Below, one piece after another: positions 53,941 to 64,000 of a stretch of 64,000 bases of DNA; within the stretch, counting starts at the first letter, position 1, and each line of letters opens with the position of its first letter. The stretch lies in assembly GCA_010093605.1 (NCBI GenBank), contig MU004185.1:517334-581333 (forward strand), in the 5' to 3' direction. This DNA comes from Lophium mytilinum (taxonomy: Eukaryota; Ascomycota; Dothideomycetes; Mytilinidiales; Mytilinidiaceae). Made by a program: the position numbers and the translations under genes. The notes under the pieces are model-generated. The model did not search any database. It saw only the letters and a program-made list of their open reading frames with translations, and had not been told where the DNA came from.

Positions 53941-56097
53941 GATGCTCTTCGAAATAGTGGCGAGGAGAAAGATGAAATGTAATGGAGTGGAGGAGTATCG
54001 TTGAAAGAGAGTGGTGCGGGGGCCCTATCTTGGGTTGCTTACAGCCATCCTATGGTGAGATTTAGGCCACCCCTATAAGGAGATCCTGAAACACTGTCGG
54101 GACCCGGCACACATATAGTGAGCTGTAGGTATGGTCCGAATGGTGTGACGTCATAATATTATATTCAATGAAGGTCACTAGCACATGAATTAGGGTCTGC
54201 GTCTAACGACTTTGATTGTGCTCGTGAAAGACAAGCAACAAGCAATCCTCCCGTAAAATGCTGCTACAAAAACGACATCATGCCGAAATCTAGTCTTAAG
54301 CACTTCCGAGCGCAAATGAGTCGTCTTCCTCCTCCTCTGAGAGGCCTTCGCTTTCGTCTTCATCCTTATCATCCTCGTCAGCCTCCTCCTCCATGTCTAT
54401 CTCCTTTCGTTGAACATACTAGGTTTTGTTACTCCCAGATGTGTGTCTCCGTGTAGCCGTTGGTGTGGTAAGCCTCAGACTAGGCGGATGTCCGAGTTGA
54501 CGGATTAGGATACTTCTTCCTTGCTCGCGGCCTCTCGATGTCATGCCTATGTGATACGAATCCTTGTTACTGTCCACTGGCCTTCTGCATCCACTGTAGC
54601 GCGCTCAAAGCCTTCAAACATGACGGTCGCTTTGGAGCTTACAATCTCCCGAGTCTGCAGTCTTTCTACAAGTACTCTTCCTACATAAGCACACTTTACA
54701 TCTTCTTCGGAAGAGCTTCCTTCTTCGCCGTAGCCAGACTCACGAAGAAGAGCAGTGGCGGGGAACCATTGTCCCGCGGGAGGAATAGCCCGATCGTTGG
54801 GACTGTCGGAGGAAATGGATGGGGGATCGATCGTGATGGCGTGTCGCGAGTGCGAGTGACCGCAAGCTTGTAAGGCGGGACTATTGAGGTAACGCGATAG
54901 TCATGGGAGCGTGAAGTGAGCGAGGACGCGTAAAGCTAATGAGAAAGGCCACGGGTTCTATTGGTCGTACATAGCAAGAGTATGTGATGGACGGCACAAT
55001 GGCAGAGACCACGGTACAGCATCTTCAGACAGTTCGAGGTCTGTAGATTGGTAGATGGATGGCCTACCTCAATCCAACCTTTGCCATAGAGCCAACAGTC
55101 GCGACAACATCCTCCCTCCATAAACTAAGTCGCCATGGCGGTCCACCATACCGCACACCCCCATCTCGCCGAAGCGAGAAAACTCTTCTTCAACCACCCG
55201 CACAAGGCGAGCAAATCAATGAAAAGTCGTCGAAAGACAATGTAACGGACCAGCAAAAATTACGCCGGTGAAGCCCCCGAAGGAGATTCATGACAGCTCG
55301 TCGCCGCTTTGTGCAATGCAGGACAATCTGCCAGGTGGACCGGATTCATGAGCTCGGCCACCCCAACAAGGTAAGTATAATTTTCAGGAATGTGCGGAGG
55401 GGGAGGGCCTTGATATACGTGGGCGAAAGTGCGCCAAGGCGCTAGTGAGTAGTGTATGGAATGTCGTGGAAACTGGCGGAATCGCTGCTGCCTGGCCTGG
55501 AGTGAGTGAGGAGCCGGGCCGGTTAGGTGAGGTTGAGCTCGAGCCGTGGGAAGAGCAATGCGGCGAAGGGAGCCGAATCTGGCCAACCTCCCTTTCTCGG
55601 CTAATGCAGAAATGCAGGTGGACTGGCTTGAATGTTGATTGGCTAGGGGGCTGCTTTTCCCCCTTAGAGGCGACCGCAAATGCTACCAGTTGCCTATGTC
55701 AAGGGACGTGGGAAGAGTTGCTACGTAGGTTATGTAAGTAGTCTATCAATTTAAATATGTCAAGACGTTCAAGAAGTGGAAGCACCACAAGCAGCGGAGC
55801 AGCTTCTGGCAGTCTGCATGTGTGAATTTTCAATCCAGATCTCTGTCTCCGTCGAAGCACCGCATGCAGTTGCAGAAGAGCATGCGCAGACTTTTAACAA
55901 GTCACTGCATCCATATGAAGCAGCCGTCAATTGTAATATACACCCAATGCCCGTGAAGAATGCCCGTAAGAAGGCTCCCAAGACACCGCATAATCCCATG
56001 TCCTTTTCCAAGTCATATTCTGTCTTGGAGCTGCGACAGCCACAGTCACAGCCAGCCGGGAACCGTCCATCAACGCCACAGAAAAAGAAGAGAAACC
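53941..56097. other. Longest gene-poor stretch of the window
   Basis: About 2.16 kb. On the minus strand at 54545-54296 a frame reads MTSRGREQGRSILIRQ..., hits a TAG at 54419-54421, and continues as an acidic stretch (EEEADEDDKDEDESEG...). At 55770-55900 a short direct repeat GTCGAAGCACC/GTGGAAGCACC occurs. Nothing here is convincing as a gene. Confidence 0.4.
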
Positions 56098-59000
56098 TTA
56101 CCTGGTCGCCGTACTCGCCAACCTGACAGTACCGCCCTCCCCTCCATCTTCATCCTCGTCCTCGTCACCTCCGTCTCCGCTGGAACTACTGAATCCGGCA
56201 TCATCGCCGCCACCCATGCCGCCTCGTTTGACGGCTGAAAAGGCTTGATGGGTCACGTAGAGCGCATTGTACATTTCCCATGTCGATCTACGAATCTCCT
56301 TGGCCATCAAGTCGGGGTCCGTATCGCTGGCTAGAGTTTCCGGATCTGGGCCTCGGGGAATAGGAAAGTTCACTGTCAGTCTGCCACCAGGGCCGGGAGG
56401 GGCCCGTAGGCCGGTTCGCGGCGGCGCAGAAGCCATGTCTGGTTGGGTGAGAGAGTCCAGGATTGTCTCAGATGATGCGTGAGGAAAGTCGTCCAAGTCG
56501 GATGGAAGGTTGGCGAGATCGTTGTCCTGGCTGGGCGAGCAGCGGGGGCGGCGTGGAGGCCATTGGCTGAGGTCGCCAGTTGTCAACGCTTCAATTTGGT
56601 CCCATAGCTCGTCTAACGATTCGTCGTCGTCTGCAGAAAGATCCGTGTTGTAGGATGGTGGTGGACTAGAAGTTGAATACTCCGAGTCATAAGCTGCATT
56701 GTGGTTCCATGTATCCCAGGCCGATGGCTGATGGTGATATTGATGTGGGCGTTGCCGGATATTGCTGGGGGCGGGTTTCATATCGTGCTGGGAGACGGAC
56801 ACGCCTCGTGTGTGAAGACTTCCGCGGTACGATGACTGATCTTGGTCCGAGCCGTAGCCATGGTCAGGGTCGTCGTCACTAGGTGTCAAAAGACCCAAGA
56901 CCTGCTGCATAGGCTCGGATTGAGTTGGGCGATGAAAGGACGCCCGGTTGTTGGTCGAAGTGCGCTTGACCTGATCTTCTAGATTGAACGGATTTTCGTG
57001 ATTTGCATCTGTTTCAGTCGTGGAGTTCGCGGTCGAAGGTCGTTGGGCTTCTGCTATGTAGGCCATATCAAGGTCAATCATTGACATCCGTGATGGTGAC
57101 TCGGGAGCTGAGCTTAGCTGGAAATCTTCAAACGCAGCGCCGATTGGTTCCGTTGCAACATGGCGTAGCTGTGGTCGAAAGCTAGCTCCAATAGTGGGAG
57201 ACGGTTGAAGGGTAGGTCCTTGGTCAGACGTGCTGCTGACTTGAGCGTCTGGCTCTCTAGGCGGGAAGACAAAATCACGGGTCTGACGATTATCTTTGAA
57301 AGGAGCCGTGGGGATAGGAAGTGTCAAGTCTTTTGTCAACCGTCGACGCGGACCTGAGTTGTTCTTGACTTGCTCGGGTTCCTCTTCAGGTTCCGCAGCC
57401 GGGAACGTCCAATCGAGAGTGTTACGGTTTATGGCCGCTTCCTGAGCCATGGGAAATTTCCACTCTTTCGTTGTTCGTCGCGCGGTAATCTCTTCTTGAG
57501 CCATGGGAAATTTCCAATCCTGTGTTGCTCGTCGTGCTGTTTGATCCTGATTATAATAATCGTACCGCTCTTCTTCTTCTTCTTCATCGAGCTCCCTAAT
57601 CGTTCGCCCCCTAGCTTTTAGCGTTGCTATCTCTCCCAGGTCAATAGTCGGTCCATCATTAGCGGTGGGTGTCGCAAAGCTGAGGTCGATGACAGTGTCT
57701 CTTGGACTTCCGGGGTTGAAGCCGCGAAGAATGAGATCCGAAGGAGGTCGTTCAGAGGTGATGCTGTTTCTGTACGGTGTTAAATTTGGGTCAAAGATAC
57801 GGTCTAGCCTCTTCTTTCCACGTTCCGCTGCCTGTTCCTGGTGCCGTAGGAGGAGCTGTCCAAACCGGTCGTCGGGGTCTGGCTTTGGTAGCTCGTACCC
57901 GGTGATAGTTTGTTGTCCCGAACCAGTACCAAATGGGTCAGAAAACGAATAACGAGAGTATCTGCGCTCGAATTCATCTGTGGTACTGAAATTCCAATCA
58001 TCCTCGTCCTCGTCCTCGTCATGAGGCTCAAGAGGATCCGGAGCCTGCGCGCCGTACATGTTGAATAGGGATGCGCGAACACCGCCTCCCTGCTCCCATC
58101 TGATGTAACGTTCGATGAGTTCCTTCAACATGCTGGTCGGATTGGTTTGTGATGTATCGGCAAGGTAGGGATGCTCGAGTATTTGATCCGCAGTGGGTCT
58201 GTCTTCGGGCCGGCCTTCGAGCACGTAGGCGACAAGTTGGCATATACCCTCTGAGTATCTCTCGCCTTCTATCCTTGGTGGTGCCTGTTCGGGTAGCCTC
58301 TCCGGCGGCAGCCGATGGAAAGGCGGTGCGCCAGTGACCATCTCGAAGATGGTGCAACCATAAGCCCACACATCAATCTCGGATCCGTAAAGAATGGGTT
58401 GGGGTTGGAATGGGTTATTTCGATCTATGTCTTTGACCCATTCTCTCTGGAGCTCCGGAGCCATCCAATTTGGAGTCCCGACAATTGTAGAGCGCTTGGC
58501 GATCTGAGGTTCAAGCACATTAGATACTCCGAAATCGCACAGCTGCAGTCTTCCTTGTTCAGATATCAAGATATTGCCACCTTTCGTACATATGTTAGCC
58601 TTGGTTGAAAGATCATTTCGAGTTGCGCTGGAAACAAACATTTTAGATCTCGGTGAAGAACGCCTGCTTCGTGGACGAACTTGAGAGCAGAGGCGAGTTC
58701 GCGAGCAATCGCTATTACGTATTTCTCTTCGAGGCCAGGAGCACGAGTCATCAGCGTCGGCTTCATCAACGTGTACACACTGCCTCCCGGGCAATACTCG
58801 CTGACGATCCACAGCTCGTTATGCACTGGTAGGGCTTCCATGATTATGTTGACGTAGTGCTTCGCATTGCTAATACTCAGCTGTTGGAGCACGCTGATCT
58901 CCTTGAGCGTTTCGTCGAGTGTGTTGTCTCCAATGTAATCAGGATTGTCCACATCTAGAATCTTTACAGCAACAAGCTCGTTTGTTTTACGGCTCTTGCT

Positions 59001-59739
59001 GTCATGTGGTTTAGCATTAATTGGAAATCATGGTCGCCGCTGGCGACCAGAGAGAAGATCTGTCTACGGACCTCTTGAATACACGACCGAACGACCCCTT
59101 TCCGATCAATTCGAGGAATTCGTATGGGGGAGCCTCCCCGCCAGCTCGGCGAGCTCTCTCCTCCACGAGCGTTTGCATTTCCTTTGCCTGCTCTATTTGC
59201 TTCAACTTCGTGCCAGCCGCAACCGGCAGCTGCAATTGTGAGGTAGCCATTGTCATATCGAGCCCGTTCGGTTTGTGTCCAGCTTTGATATTGAGAATGC
59301 GCGAGGAGTCGCCCTGCAGGTAATGGGAGGGTCTTTGAGGCGCAGGGTGGAGCAGAAACGAGGTAACAGGAGTAAGCGGGTCGGAAACGCTTTTCTTCTC
59401 CCTATTTCCTGTCTTATTCTTGCCCTTCTTTTGGGAAGCTGACGTCGATGGTCGGCTCTGGTAACTTGGGAACGGCGGGAAAGGACCTGGATCGCCCGGG
59501 TAAGGGGTGGAAGGTGCGCTGTACGAAAACTCTGGCGAGAGGATAGGTGGCGAGTTCAAGCCTAGGTCGGCTGGGACATACGTTGGTGAGTGATCGTAGG
59601 GGAATGGGTCGTCGTCTGACGATCTGTTTTTGTGTGAGCGAATCGATTTTGCCACGTCCGATATCATTTTGATGAGGGTAGGACGCCTCTTCTTGGTTCC
59701 CCCCGTACTAGGGGTCCTCTCCTTCCTGTTACCCGCCAT
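56098..59739 (-). CDS. Ste20/GCK-like protein kinase with W-F-P repeats
   Basis: Three exons (59739-59072, 58998-58640, 58580-56098) encode about 1169 residues. A basic Ser/Pro-rich N-terminus precedes the kinase: LIGKGSFGRVFKS (213-223), AVKIL (Lys235), HRDLKCGNIL (Asp340), LCDFG (Asp358), GTPNWMAPE. These are Ste20/germinal-centre-kinase type. The first donor is GTCCGT, unusual. The tail of nearly 700 residues is disordered and contains about five units of the type RRATQDWKFP, RRTTKEWKFP, RNTLDWTFP, RRLTKDLTLP, RQTRDFVFP (about residues 690-790). The last 30 residues are Gly/Asp/Glu-rich. The stop TAA overlaps a strong donor (AGGTAAGG), so an alternative 3' exon is possible. It may act in septation or polarity signalling like Sid1/Nak1 kinases; this is inference. 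Confidence 0.88.
57250..57540 (-). repeat. Degenerate W-F-P peptide repeats in the kinase tail
   Basis: Five units of 18-35 residues spacing share R-x-T-x-(D/E)-(W/L/F)-x-(F/L)-P. The first two also share KFPMAQE and are nearly identical in DNA (GAGCCATGGGAAATTTCCA occurs twice, near 57447 and 57498). The recurrent Arg-x-Thr could be a phosphorylation site by basophilic kinases; this is inference. Confidence 0.7.
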
Positions 59740-60558
59740 AGTGGAGGGCCCCGCCGTTGAAAGCGTGGTGGGGTGTAGTGTCGCTAGGAAGTTGAAGAAG
59801 TAAAGAACGCGACCTACCAGCAGGTGTAAAGAGACGAGTTCGACTGCAGGCTACAAGTGGCCAGCACCTGGATTCACTTCATAGCTTCTTTCAAGTTTTA
59901 CCCTCCAACAGTGTTCGAGAACCCTTCCACTAGGGAAGATGTTGGGACACGGATCTTTCCCTCACCATGAGACCATATTTGTTTCCCCAAGAGACATTCT
60001 TGTTAAACCAAAGTAAGCAGAAGACTTCGAGGGTTAGTTTTCGATATTGTGGGTGCAATTATGAGCGTTGTGGTGGATATAGGAACTGTGAGATAGCTGG
60101 TTCCTGAAGTTTCCCTGAAGTTGAGGTCTGAGATCCACTTTCAAGGGTCGTTAGAAAAGCGGCAAGTAACGGCCCGATTACTCTGCAATATGGTCTGTGC
60201 GGCAGAGCTAGGCCGCATATATACTAGTGCGGTCCTCCACTTGTGAGACCATTCATGAAGAGGATTTTCTATCAGCTCAAAATTACAGGTACTTAGAACG
60301 TAAATGAGGAAAAAGAATAGCCGCAGACTGGCTGCCATCAAGTAGTCCTAAATGTTCCTCTATAATTCAAAAAGCAGTAACGGGATGATCCCTGAAGTGC
60401 CCCAACCTTGTACTCTGACATCATCAGCCACACCTTGCATCCGCCTCAAGGCTTGGCCAAGATATAAATCAAGATCCCATCTAGGAAGAGCGTGATATCG
60501 TACAGACCAAACTACACTCCATAAACTTTCGCATCTCCCATATAAAAGAATATCCAAA
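59740..60558. other. Divergent intergenic region
   Basis: About 0.82 kb between the kinase gene (minus) and the small Gly-rich gene (plus). TATAAAAG at 60541-60548 precedes the plus-strand start by 11 bases. No gene recognised. Confidence 0.45.
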
Positions 60559-60962
60559 ATGGCACCAAACGACAGCTGGCTCACGCGCACCATGAACACG
60601 GCGACAGCAGGCGTAGGCAACTTTGCAGGCGGTGTTGTAGGAGCAGTAGGCACTGGAGTCGCAGGCGCAGGCCGAGGGGCTGGCTCAAGGTGAGTTTTTC
60701 TGTGCAACCCTCGCTTTCCACATTTACGTTAACAAGTGCCGGAAACAGCATAACGAACACATCCCGTACCTGGGGCGATTCAGTTCGCGATTACGGCAAC
60801 GGCATCAAAGATGCCACTGGTGCGTCAGGACCCCGATCAGGAACCGCCAACAACCCTCTCGGCGTGGGACGCAACAAGGAGAGCGTGAGGTTATCGAACC
60901 AGGCGAAAAAAGGCAGTGGGAGTACAACGAAGGGGTCGGCGAACAACCCGCTTGGACTATAA
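60559..60962 (+). CDS. Small Gly/Ala-rich protein, 2 exons
   Basis: Exons 60559-60689 and 60749-60962 (phase-2 intron GTGAGT...ACAG, 59 bases) give about 114 residues. The N-terminal half is a Gly/Ala/Val stretch with small residues only (GVGNFAGGVVGAVGTGVAGA) that could enter or lie on a membrane. The C-terminal half is polar (TWGDSVRDYGNGIKDATGA) and has the motif ANNPLG twice, the second at the very end. It resembles small uncharacterised fungal proteins, some of them stress-induced; I cannot name it. The splice joins the two halves without altering their character, which supports the model. Confidence 0.65.
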
Positions 60963-61660
60963 ACGGTTGCGTGGAATACTCTTGGCCACATTTAGGTCAT
61001 GACGATGGATATGGGCAATGGGATGGGATTGGGATCGTTGATCAGTCAAAATGTCGCAGGCGTTGGAGCAACTTGTATCAGTATGAATAATTAAATGCCG
61101 TTATGATATCTTGGTATAGCAAGTGTACGCCAGAGAATGCTAGATCCAATCCGCCCACGCTATGCTGATGTGGTCCCAAACGCCTGAGCTCGAGAAAGCA
61201 GTCGTGATGTTACATCTCGCCTACAGAAGGGCTGAGGGAAGTAGCGGCACTCTACAAAGCGCTTGGTATGCAGCCTTATACCTTATCTTCCAACACCCCA
61301 ATGACAACGTCTTTCTTTGGAAGTAAAAATCCTTCCTCCACATAGATGCGAGATTCCTGTCTCCATGATAGGAGGCAGCGTCGTCAGGGATAGCGACTCC
61401 TCCACCCTTGAGGTTTTCGAATCCAAATGAGGCCATCAGTTCGAGACGTACGAGGCGTCTTCGGTTCCTGCAGCTCGGATTTTTCCTCAGAGCGAAGAGT
61501 ATGCGGAAGCAGAGGCTGTTGTCGTGATTGTTTCGACAATCCTAGGGTGGGATATCCATCATCCGTCGGCCCTGTACGCATGCGGCCTCACTTGTGAAAG
61601 GTTGCGTCGCAACAATACTTTAACAGCCGAGAAAATTCATTTTCTTTATATCAGCCCTCT
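60963..61660. other. Convergent 3' intergenic region, no gene seen
   Basis: About 0.7 kb between convergent genes. Short frames only; no repeat or RNA gene recognised. Confidence 0.45.
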
Positions 61661-63973
61661 TCATGAAACTTCGAAACTGTTCAGATCGCCTGTAGAGATA
61701 TTCGGCACGCCCATCTCTTTCTTAGCCTCATCGATCATGCTCTCCACTTCTATAGCGCTGTACTGTCGGACCATAACCACACGGACAAACTCCGATAACA
61801 GGTTCAAATCTAGTTCTCCTCTTTCTTGTTTCGTCATGTCGGTCAAATTGACGCCGGTGTTCTCCAACCGTTGTAATCGTCTGCGGAGGAGCACTTGGTA
61901 AACTCGTGAAATCTTGTCTATGTTGCGTGTGAAAACCCCAGACGTTTTGTAGCTTAACCGGACTTGTTTGGTTTCACTGCGGAGATCGATCCAGGCCATC
62001 TGCTTAACCAAAATCTCGGCCGTCTGGTTGGTTGGGAATATACCAAGTCGGGCTTTTAGGGCGTGTAAAGCAACCAAAGCCCCCGCGAGATCCTTGGTGT
62101 AGCTGAAACAATGCTGGATCAGGCCGCTTATTTCGCGATTTGGTCCCGTAAGACCTCGTAAGTAGTTCTCGGTTTGATGCCATCCTACGAGCCCTGTCCA
62201 CCACTCGATCATCATAGCCATTAGCTGTCGAGGTTGTGGAAGCGATTCGAAAGCCCAGGTATGGTGATCGTCGAGAGCAAATCTCAGCGTCTTCCATAAG
62301 ACTCGATAGGTTCCACCGTTGGGAACAACACGCGGGAACCCAAGCGGAGGATGCGTCATAGAGTCGAATCTATCCCAGACTTCCTGATACTTAGATCGCC
62401 GCAGGTCAACCATCATCAAAGAATTCAAAAGGGGAGCAACTGGAGGTTGTTCAAGTCGGACGAGAGCTGTCTGTAGATATTCAATATGGTTCCATTCCCA
62501 GTTCCTGGTATGATGCCGAATGAGATGTGCAAAGGTCATCATGTCTGCCATCGGGATAGGCCTGGCCAGGAAGAATGGTACGAGCGGTCCGTCGAGATCC
62601 TCAAGTTGCTTAGCAATTGGTTTGTGTTGCATTCTGTAGGCTTGTTGAAACTCTGGATATTGTAAAGAGGACGTTTTGAGGGCTTCTTCAACCATTTTCC
62701 ATCCCATTAATGCTGCCTTCTCACTATTTGTCACTGTTCCTGAGCGTAACAATGCGCCAATGACCAGGTTAAAGTGCAAGGTTCCAGGGTTAAGACCGCG
62801 CTCAAACATCAACTCGAGTATCTGAACAGCTGATTCCGGTGAATTCTTGGCAACAGTCAGCATCATCCACCGTCGAAATATGTGATTGTGATATGCTCGC
62901 GGCAGGACTGATATCGCGGAAAGAGCGACCATGCTAGCTTCTTCGAGACTCTTGCTGAGATTCAACATCGCATTTGACCGCTTCAACGTTCGCTGGACAT
63001 GCGAACGTATGAACGACCCTGCCAAGCAGCCAAATGAGACCATGTCTTTGAAGACGGCGACAGCGAGGTCAACACGGCCGCCTTCCAGAAAACCAACAAA
63101 GCATGTGTCGTAATCTTCAAATGTCATTGCTGGCCCCAGTCGGTCCTTCAATCGAACGTACAGAGACCAAGTGTAATCCGGGCCATGTTGACTTCGTGTG
63201 TGTGCACGGATGACTCCTATCATGAGTCGTGGGTCTGATCCTGGGTATGCCTGATATAGCTCTTCCATGACCTCGCGGGCGCGTTGCGCGTTATCTGTAA
63301 TCGCATACATCCGGACGCCTAGATCCAGAAATTCTGGCTTGTAGCCATGAACAGATTTTGCAGTCCAATCATTGTATTCCTCTTCCCATCTTTGTATTGC
63401 AGCCTCGTGCTTTCCAGTAATGAATGTCGCCTCGAGTTCGGCGATGTTCTGAGCAACCGTCGGAGGTCTGCCGATTGACTTCATATCTTGCACTAGTTGT
63501 TTCTGATGCTCTATAGAGTTTAGGTTGGTCGGTAATATGGCGGATTGTGTTTCCCATAGCAGGTCCCAAGCTCGATCTGGTATACACTGCAGTAAGCTCG
63601 GATGGATCTGTTTCGCGAAGCTATATGCTTTCCACAGAGCGCGTCCGTTTTCAACATCGTCTAGGTTTTTGCTTGCAGCCAACAGAGACCTATTGAGCTT
63701 TTTGAGCCACGGATTGGTATTCAGCTTCCCCTGCATCCGAATCTTGACTTGCTCTTCTCGACGGCTTCGCGCCCGATTTGCCTGTCTTGCACTGATCTTA
63801 TCATCGGCCTGGACATGTTTGACAGCGGACGCTGCCCGGGCGGCTGGAACGAATTTCTCCCATTGTATAGAGCCCCACAAGGGTAGCCGGGGAGTATCGA
63901 GAGCGCTCTTCGGTAGAACGTAGGAAGGGAGGGAGGCTAGACGAATTGGTTGGCGGGGTACAGCCCGGAGCAT
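61661..63973 (-). CDS. PPR-like mitochondrial protein
   Basis: A single exon of 770 residues. The N-terminus MLRAVPRQPIRLASLPSYVL is an Arg/Leu/Ser mitochondrial presequence. The body is helical and holds degenerate pentatricopeptide-type pairs: YAITDNAQRAREVMEELYQA, FEDYDTCFVGFLEGGRVDLA followed by VFKDMVSFG, and SAVQILELMFERGLNPGTLH with FNLVIGALLRSG. These patterns suit an organelle RNA-binding factor for transcript stability or translation, as with several fungal mitochondrial PPR proteins, but the specific target cannot be read from sequence. The start at 63973 is 28 bases from the window end, and no upstream exon can be assessed. Confidence 0.8.
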   Translation of the reverse strand: MLRAVPRQPIRLASLPSYVLPKSALDTPRLPLWGSIQWEKFVPAARAASAVKHVQADDKISARQANRARSRREEQVKIRMQGKLNTNPWLKKLNRSLLAASKNLDDVENGRALWKAYSFAKQIHPSLLQCIPDRAWDLLWETQSAILPTNLNSIEHQKQLVQDMKSIGRPPTVAQNIAELEATFITGKHEAAIQRWEEEYNDWTAKSVHGYKPEFLDLGVRMYAITDNAQRAREVMEELYQAYPGSDPRLMIGVIRAHTRSQHGPDYTWSLYVRLKDRLGPAMTFEDYDTCFVGFLEGGRVDLAVAVFKDMVSFGCLAGSFIRSHVQRTLKRSNAMLNLSKSLEEASMVALSAISVLPRAYHNHIFRRWMMLTVAKNSPESAVQILELMFERGLNPGTLHFNLVIGALLRSGTVTNSEKAALMGWKMVEEALKTSSLQYPEFQQAYRMQHKPIAKQLEDLDGPLVPFFLARPIPMADMMTFAHLIRHHTRNWEWNHIEYLQTALVRLEQPPVAPLLNSLMMVDLRRSKYQEVWDRFDSMTHPPLGFPRVVPNGGTYRVLWKTLRFALDDHHTWAFESLPQPRQLMAMMIEWWTGLVGWHQTENYLRGLTGPNREISGLIQHCFSYTKDLAGALVALHALKARLGIFPTNQTAEILVKQMAWIDLRSETKQVRLSYKTSGVFTRNIDKISRVYQVLLRRRLQRLENTGVNLTDMTKQERGELDLNLLSEFVRVVMVRQYSAIEVESMIDEAKKEMGVPNISTGDLNSFEVS

Positions 63974-64000
63974 TGAGAGCTGACGGTTGAGTTTCCAGAC

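Noticed and set aside
1-64000. Secondary-metabolite gene cluster
   Set aside because: No polyketide synthase, NRPS, terpene cyclase, DUF3328 or other backbone or tailoring set was seen; the enzymes present are unrelated housekeeping or secreted functions.
1-64000. tRNA genes
   Set aside because: I looked for GGTTCGANNCC-type B boxes with matching A boxes; single GTTCGA words occur (for example near 25837 and 31326) but none in a foldable context.

Overview
The window is nuclear DNA of a filamentous ascomycete (Pezizomycotina). Most genes are interrupted by short GT-AG introns of about 50-145 bases, many with a CTAAC/CTGAC-like branch site. The gene set is fungal: MEX67, SIN3 with three PAH domains, a myosin-I with SH3 and acidic tail, a Polo kinase, a fumarate reductase-cytochrome b5 fusion, GH3 and GH16 glycosidases and a fungal complex I accessory subunit. 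The style of the unknown proteins suggests Dothideomycetes, but that is inference. No bacterial-type operons, rRNA or tRNA genes, transposons or secondary-metabolite backbone genes were seen.

Layout. 1-9.7 kb: the 3' part of an unknown gene that runs in from the left edge, a small unknown gene, the complex I 17.8 kDa subunit, a secreted modular Cys-rich repeat protein, and a Nudix CoA-diphosphatase-like gene. 10-19 kb: MEX67, a coiled-coil protein, a secreted RNase T2 and a threonine aldolase. 20.5-24.9 kb: a secreted GH16 enzyme with a strange acidic tail, then CDC26 and a basic mitochondrial-type protein in divergent orientation. 25-28.7 kb: an intergenic array of about ten 72-bp degenerate units, each carrying a CCAAT-like/TTCACC block and an E-box-like block, followed by the fumarate reductase gene. 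30-40.7 kb: two small unknown genes, OPA3 divergent from a Polo-like kinase, and myosin-I. 42-52 kb: a GH3 beta-glucosidase with PA14 insert and SIN3. 52.4-64 kb: a dienelactone hydrolase/SnoaL-like protein, a Ste20/GCK-like kinase with W-F-P repeats, a small Gly-rich protein and a PPR-like mitochondrial protein.

The genes do not form one pathway. They are mostly housekeeping functions: mRNA export, chromatin repression, mitosis (Polo, Cdc26), actin, and mitochondrial upkeep (complex I, OPA3, PPR, fumarate reductase). A few secreted or accessory genes are mixed in (Cys-rich repeat protein, RNase T2, GH16). The most unusual items are the 25.6-26.4 kb bipartite-motif array and the Cys-rich protein at 6.3-8.1 kb. 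In that protein, equivalent phase-0 introns fall inside repeated Cys modules and a Kex2-like site precedes three copies of a short peptide.

Exon limits were worked out by eye from GT/AG sites, reading phase and continuity of family motifs. They have not been tested against transcripts.
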